Shown in pieces: positions 60,503 to 64,000 of a stretch of 64,000 nt of DNA (position 1 is the first letter of the stretch; each line of letters starts with the position of its first letter). The position numbers and the translations under genes are program-made. The stretch spans positions 4,185,501-4,249,500 of the forward strand of contig NZ_CP146100.1 in the NCBI RefSeq assembly GCF_037023755.1, given 5' to 3'. This DNA is from Saccharopolyspora sp. SCSIO 74807 (GTDB lineage: Bacteria; Actinomycetota; Actinomycetes; Mycobacteriales; Pseudonocardiaceae). The notes under the pieces were generated by a model. It was not told where the DNA came from and searched no databases. It was given only the letters and a program-made list of their open reading frames with translations.

Positions 60503-61405
60503 ATGCGCGAGATGAAGTTTGGGCGGCGGAGCCTGCTGTCGGCCGCCGGCATGATCGTGGCCGGTTCGGTCGCGGCCTGTTCCGCTCCGCAACCGCAGCG
60601 CCCGCCGGCGCCGCAGCCGCTGCCGCGTCCGCCGATGCCGCCCGCGCCGGCGTCCGGCCCGCCGCTGGTCAACGTCGAGACGGTGTACTCCGAGCACCGG
60701 GGCGCGGACACCTCGCTGATGATCGCGCACCCGAACGGCCTGCAGGACACCGCCAACCTGCCGATGGCGCTGTTCCTGCACGGGCGCGACGCGATGAACC
60801 CGAGCCCGATCCCGTGGGGCGTGCTGGACGCGCTGCAACCCGAATTCGACGCGGGCAACATCCCGCCGTTCGGGCTGGTGGCCGTGGACGGCGGATTCAA
60901 CTCCTACTGGAACGACGGCTCCGCCAACGGCGACCTGATGAGCATGTTGCTGCAGGAAGTTCCCGGCTGGCTGCGCGAGCGCGGGCTGGCCGGTCAGGAC
61001 GGGCTGCCGTTCGCCTGCGGGGGCGTGTCCACCGGCGGTTTCGGCGCGTTGAACTACGCGGCCGAACGCAACATGGCGGGAAGCCCGCTGGCCGCGGTCG
61101 CCACGATCGCCCCCGCGCTGCCGGTGACCTGGCAGCACATGCAGGAGAAGGGCGTGTTCGCCAGCGAGCAGGAGTGGATCGAGACCGATCCGCTGCGCCG
61201 CGTCGACGAGCTCGGTGACGTGCCGGTCGGCATCTGGATCGGCGAGTTCGACGTGTTCCGGGAGGGCACCGACCAGCTGGCGCAGCTGTACCCGAACACG
61301 CCGATCTACTCGGTGGTGCCGGGTGGGCACGAGGGTCCGGTGTTCGACTCGGTCGGCGTGGACGCGGTCGGCTTCCTCGCAGGGGGCTTCCCCGCCGAGG
61401 GCTGA
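60503..61405 (+). CDS. Secreted alpha/beta-hydrolase lipoprotein (esterase-like)
   Basis: A 300-residue exported protein. The start has a twin-arginine signal (GRRSLLSAAGMIVAGSVAAC) whose lipobox VAAC gives a lipid-anchored C26. A Pro-rich linker of about 35 residues follows. The mature part has LFLHGRDAMN (oxyanion region), the nucleophile in CGGVSTGGFGALNYAAE (S about 178), and the C-terminal histidine in VVPGGHEGPVFD. This is the esterase D/mycolyltransferase-like fold. It should hydrolyse or transfer an acyl group at the cell surface. ATG 60503 has AAGGCGGG upstream. The physiological substrate is unknown. Confidence 0.8.
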   Translation: MREMKFGRRSLLSAAGMIVAGSVAACSAPQPQRPPAPQPLPRPPMPPAPASGPPLVNVETVYSEHRGADTSLMIAHPNGLQDTANLPMALFLHGRDAMNPSPIPWGVLDALQPEFDAGNIPPFGLVAVDGGFNSYWNDGSANGDLMSMLLQEVPGWLRERGLAGQDGLPFACGGVSTGGFGALNYAAERNMAGSPLAAVATIAPALPVTWQHMQEKGVFASEQEWIETDPLRRVDELGDVPVGIWIGEFDVFREGTDQLAQLYPNTPIYSVVPGGHEGPVFDSVGVDAVGFLAGGFPAEG

Positions 61406-61449
61406 GCGCCGCGGTGCCCGGGCGGTTCCGGGCACCGCGATCGGCGCTC
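61404..61449. terminator. Bidirectional terminator between convergent genes
   Basis: A perfect 11-bp stem GCGGTGCCCGG (61411-61421) / CCGGGCACCGC (61428-61438) with a 6-base loop is extended by GAGCGCC / GGCGCTC across a 4-base bulge. It contains part of both stop codons of the flanking genes. It has no T-run. Confidence 0.75.
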
Positions 61450-62287
61450 AAGCGTCCTGGTGCGCGATGAGGTGTTCCAGCAGCACGCGGGTCAGCTCTT
61501 CGGCGGCCTCTTCCGGAACCCAGTGCGAGATCTCCTCGAACATCTCGAACCGGTACGGTCCGGTCACGTGCTCGCCGCAGGCCAGCGCGGCGGTCGAGCC
61601 GAGCGCGGGGTCCTCGGTGCTCCACACGTACAGCGTCGGCACCCGGACCTGGCCGATCGGGTCGGCGAACTTCGCGGCGCGGTACCAGTTCAGTGCGGCG
61701 TCCAGCGCGCCCGGCTCGGAGAACCGCTGCACGTATTCCTCGATGTGCGTTTCCGGGATCTTGTGCTCGTAGAGCCGCCGGAGCCTGCGCGCGTCGTCCT
61801 CCAGCAGCAGCTTGTCCGAGCCCGTCCGGCGGAAGACCTGCATGTACTCCGAACGCCGCTGCTGGTCCTCGTCTTCGCGCAGCGCGCGGCCGAAGGCGTC
61901 CAGGTGCGGCACCGAAACCGCGGTGAGCGTGCGGATCCGATCGGGGTGCGCGGCCGCGACCGCCCAGGCGATCGCCGCGCCCCAGTCGTGGCCGACGAGG
62001 TCGAACCGCTGCCAGCCCAGCCGGTCCGCGATCGCGAGCACGTCGGAGACCAGCGCCTCCTGCCGGTACTCGAAGACCTCCTGCGGGCGGACACCGGGGG
62101 AATAGCCGCGCTGGTCCGGCGCCACCGCGTGACAACCCGCGCCGCCGAGCACGTTGAGCTGCTCGCGCCATTCGATCGCGGCTTCCGGGAAGCCGTGCAG
62201 CAGCAGCACCGGCCGGTCGCCCTCGGCACCGGCGCTGAGCGCGTCGAAGGTGCCCGCCTCGGTAGGGATCTCGATGTAGTCAGCCAC
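61448..62287 (-). CDS. Alpha/beta hydrolase (epoxide hydrolase-like)
   Basis: A 279-residue hydrolase. The oxyanion motif LLHGFPEAAIEW (29-40), the nucleophile D101 in LVGHDWGAAIAW and the late acid VWSTEDPALG and histidine in EISHWVPEEA fit epoxide hydrolases, where nucleophile Asp forms an ester intermediate. The lid tyrosines are suggested by RRSEYMQVFRR. It should hydrate an epoxide; a haloalkane dehalogenase is less likely from the HGFPE motif. GTG 62287 lies 6 bases after TAGAGT (62299-62294), arguing for a leaderless start; GTG 62293 would add 2 residues. Confidence 0.85.
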   Translation of the reverse strand: MADYIEIPTEAGTFDALSAGAEGDRPVLLLHGFPEAAIEWREQLNVLGGAGCHAVAPDQRGYSPGVRPQEVFEYRQEALVSDVLAIADRLGWQRFDLVGHDWGAAIAWAVAAAHPDRIRTLTAVSVPHLDAFGRALREDEDQQRRSEYMQVFRRTGSDKLLLEDDARRLRRLYEHKIPETHIEEYVQRFSEPGALDAALNWYRAAKFADPIGQVRVPTLYVWSTEDPALGSTAALACGEHVTGPYRFEMFEEISHWVPEEAAEELTRVLLEHLIAHQDA

Positions 62288-62293
62288 CCGCAC

Positions 62294-62299
62294 ACTCTA
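62294..62299 (-). promoter_or_regulatory. Leaderless -10 box of the hydrolase gene
   Basis: TAGAGT on the minus strand ends 6 bases before GTG 62287. The same TAnnnT-N6-start geometry is seen before the metY leader, FGE, DUF5313 and GNAT genes. Confidence 0.6.
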
Positions 62300-62350
62300 G
62301 ATCGCGGCACCGACGGCGGGACAGGAAAGTCCCGTTGCCGCGCAACGGAA

Positions 62351-63403
62351 TCAGTCCAGCAGCCGGTAGCCCCAGCTACCGGTGTGGGTCTGCCCGGGCC
62401 GCAGCACGATCATTCCGTCACCTGTGACGAAAGCGTTCGGTGCGCAAGTCATCGGCTCGACGGTGAGCCCGGCTCGCGCGGGACGGTCCGTCTCCGGCGA
62501 ATCGTCGGTGTAGACCTGCAGGTACCCGTGCGTGCGGTCGGCCCACAACTGCACGGCGCTGCCGTCGGGCCGTCCGAATCGGACGGTCGCGGTGCCGTCG
62601 GAATCCCGGTCCAGGTCGGTGAAAGCGGTGTCCATTTCGGTCGCACCGATCGGCCGGGCGGTGCGGTAGTCGTACTCCGAGCCCGCCACATCGGCTTTGC
62701 CGGTGGGGATCAGCCGGTCGTTGGTGACGTAGTAGGTGTTCGCGGGCAGCTCGAACACCACGTCGTCGACCCGCTCGCCGCCGGCCGCCAGGTACGTGTG
62801 GTTCGCGGTGCCGAACGGCGCGTCCGTGCGGCCCGCGTTCCGCGCGCTCAACGTGCTGCGGAAACCGTTGCCCTGCAAGGTGAATTCGATCCGGAAGGCG
62901 ATCGTGAACGGGTAGCCGTAGTGCGGGTGCAGCAGGTGCTCCAGCACCACGCGGTCCCGGTGGTGCTCGACCGGAGTCCACTCGGTGAAGCCCATCAGCC
63001 CGTGCAGCGCCGACTCGCGGTCCGGCTCGTTGATCGGAACCTGCAAGTCCTCGCCGCCGAAGGTGTAGCGGCCCTGGTCGATCCGGTTGGCCCACGGCAG
63101 CAACGTCTTGCCCTGCCAGCCTTCGCCGATGTCGTCGGGCGCGTGCGTCAGCAGCATCTCGGTGCCGTCGACCCGCCAGGACAGGACGGTGGCCGCGACT
63201 CCGCCGACCACCAGGCTGTGGCGGCCGGAGCGCAGCTCGTACAGGCGGCCGTTCGCCGTCTGGCCGTCGGATCCCCGGGTCGCCTGCGCGGCCGCGGTGG
63301 TCGAACCGAGGCCGGTGAGCCCGGCCGCCCCGGCGGCCGCGATCGCCGCCCCGCCGATCGCGCGCCTGCTGAACTCCCGGGCTGCACCGTGCCCAACGGA
63401 CAT
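62351..63403 (-). CDS. Secreted aldose 1-epimerase
   Basis: A 350-residue galactose-mutarotase-fold protein with a twin-arginine signal peptide (EFSRRAIGGAAIAAAGAAG, residues 10-28). The body has LLPWANRIDQGRYTFGG, the catalytic His in SALHGLMGFTEW, HPHYGYPFTI and NHTYLAAGG, and the C-terminal glutamate in GLTVEPMTCAPNAF. It interconverts alpha and beta anomers of a sugar outside the membrane. ATG 63403 has GAGGAGG upstream. It follows a GH2-type glycosidase by 59 bases on the same strand, so released sugars may be its substrate. Exported epimerases are uncommon but known in actinomycetes. Confidence 0.87.
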   Translation of the reverse strand: MSVGHGAAREFSRRAIGGAAIAAAGAAGLTGLGSTTAAAQATRGSDGQTANGRLYELRSGRHSLVVGGVAATVLSWRVDGTEMLLTHAPDDIGEGWQGKTLLPWANRIDQGRYTFGGEDLQVPINEPDRESALHGLMGFTEWTPVEHHRDRVVLEHLLHPHYGYPFTIAFRIEFTLQGNGFRSTLSARNAGRTDAPFGTANHTYLAAGGERVDDVVFELPANTYYVTNDRLIPTGKADVAGSEYDYRTARPIGATEMDTAFTDLDRDSDGTATVRFGRPDGSAVQLWADRTHGYLQVYTDDSPETDRPARAGLTVEPMTCAPNAFVTGDGMIVLRPGQTHTGSWGYRLLD

Positions 63404-63462
63404 CGTCGTCCTCCTCGCTGGCTTTTCGATTTTCCTCGCTGTGCGACCGAATTCGCTCGGGA

Positions 63463-64000
63463 TCACGGGGTTCCCGCGTCGATCACCGCCCGGTTGGCTT
63501 CGCGCACCGCGTCGGCGTCGGGCTTGAGGATCTGGCGGTCGTAGGTGAAGAACCCGTTCACCTCGTTCTCCACGTCGGTGATCTGGGTGTACACCGAAGC
63601 CGAGATCCCCTTCTCGCCGATGATCCGCACCAGGTCGTCGTGCACCTCGCGGTACCTGCGGGTGAGTTCCTCGCGGTTCTCGACGATCTCGTACGACGAC
63701 GGTTCGCCGGGCCACAGGTGCCCTTCGTCGACGAGCCCGAGCCCGCCGTACTCGCCGTCCACCGAGGCGCGTTCGCCGGTGACCTCCGGCGCGCCCGGAC
63801 CGACGTAGGTGTGGTCGTCGTAGATGTGCCCCGCGCCGGTGTCCGGCAGCGAGTCGCAGCAGTTCACCCCGCTGGCCGCGTCCACCAGCCGGGTCGGGTC
63901 CTGCTCCTGGACCTGCTCGGCGATCCGGGCGGTGTCGAACTCGCCCCAGCCCTCGTTGAACGGCACCCACGTCACGATCGACGGCGAGTTGCCGAGCTGG
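63463..64000 (-). CDS. GH2-type glycoside hydrolase, C-terminal part (partial)
   Basis: The last 178 residues of a TIM-barrel glycosidase whose start lies beyond the right edge. The segment SPSIVTWVPFNEGWGEFDT carries the NE pair with the acid/base glutamate of family 2, and DGEYGGLGL and ASVYTQITDVENEVNGFFTYD contain the late barrel strands that normally bear the nucleophile. It ends with DRQILKPDADAVREANRAV. It should release beta-galactosyl, mannosyl or glucuronyl groups. The secreted epimerase downstream suggests extracellular sugar use. Whether it has a signal peptide cannot be seen. Confidence 0.82.
   Translation of the reverse strand, partial: QLGNSPSIVTWVPFNEGWGEFDTARIAEQVQEQDPTRLVDAASGVNCCDSLPDTGAGHIYDDHTYVGPGAPEVTGERASVDGEYGGLGLVDEGHLWPGEPSSYEIVENREELTRRYREVHDDLVRIIGEKGISASVYTQITDVENEVNGFFTYDRQILKPDADAVREANRAVIDAGTP

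Overview
The window reads as chromosomal DNA of a high-GC actinomycete, most likely a Pseudonocardiaceae member resembling Saccharopolyspora. This is inferred from the strong G/C bias at third codon positions, frequent GTG/TTG starts, leaderless transcripts with TAnnnT boxes, a SARP-type regulator, a DUF5313 protein, XRE/DUF397 pairs and predicted F420-type enzymes. I see no rRNA, tRNA, CRISPR array, insertion sequence or prophage, so this looks like stable chromosome rather than an island.

Region 1 (1-11.7 kb): tail of an unknown gene; a large ATPase/TPR/SARP regulator; a MarR regulator divergent from a PobA-like 4-hydroxybenzoate hydroxylase, with two copies of one operator between them; an acyl-CoA ligase; the methionine genes metY-metX behind a leaderless leader peptide of the actinobacterial HVDL type; a formylglycine-generating enzyme; two small membrane proteins. 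Region 2 (11.7-21 kb): an amine/amino-acid oxidase-type flavoenzyme; a reductive pyrimidine (or hydantoin) degradation operon (beta-ureidopropionase, class III aminotransferase, dihydropyrimidinase, LLM flavin/F420 enzyme); a flavin monooxygenase-like gene; a 58-residue membrane peptide; a methyltransferase; a GNAT acetyltransferase.

Region 3 (21-28 kb): a split biotin-dependent system, with biotin carboxylase, a 79-residue biotin carrier and PxpC-PxpB on one strand and PxpA divergent. It lies next to a nitrilase-family amidohydrolase and a glutamate decarboxylase, which suggests a 5-oxoproline to glutamate to GABA route. Region 4 (28.6-42 kb): LuxR-type regulator, PrsW protease with a Pro/Gln-rich tail, a GT39-type membrane glycosyltransferase, a flavoprotein plus XRE regulator, KorAB 2-oxoacid:ferredoxin oxidoreductase with a clear terminator, an XRE-DUF397 pair and a PAP2 phosphatase.

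Region 5 (42.1-56.7 kb): a same-strand exopolysaccharide locus. It holds a NodB deacetylase, UDP-HexNAc dehydrogenase, ATP-grasp enzyme, flavoprotein, polyprenyl-phosphate sugar transferase, two GT4 enzymes, an epimerase, a membrane-anchored GH18 and a processive GT2, interleaved with two response regulators and a small histidine kinase. Most junctions are 1-4 base overlaps, so it behaves as one translationally coupled unit. No flippase or Wzy polymerase is present. Region 6 (56.8-64 kb): an Fdc/UbiD-type decarboxylase with a MarR regulator and a benzoylformate-decarboxylase-like ThDP enzyme, a Tat lipoprotein hydrolase, an epoxide-hydrolase-like enzyme, a secreted aldose 1-epimerase and the end of a GH2-type glycosidase that runs off the window.
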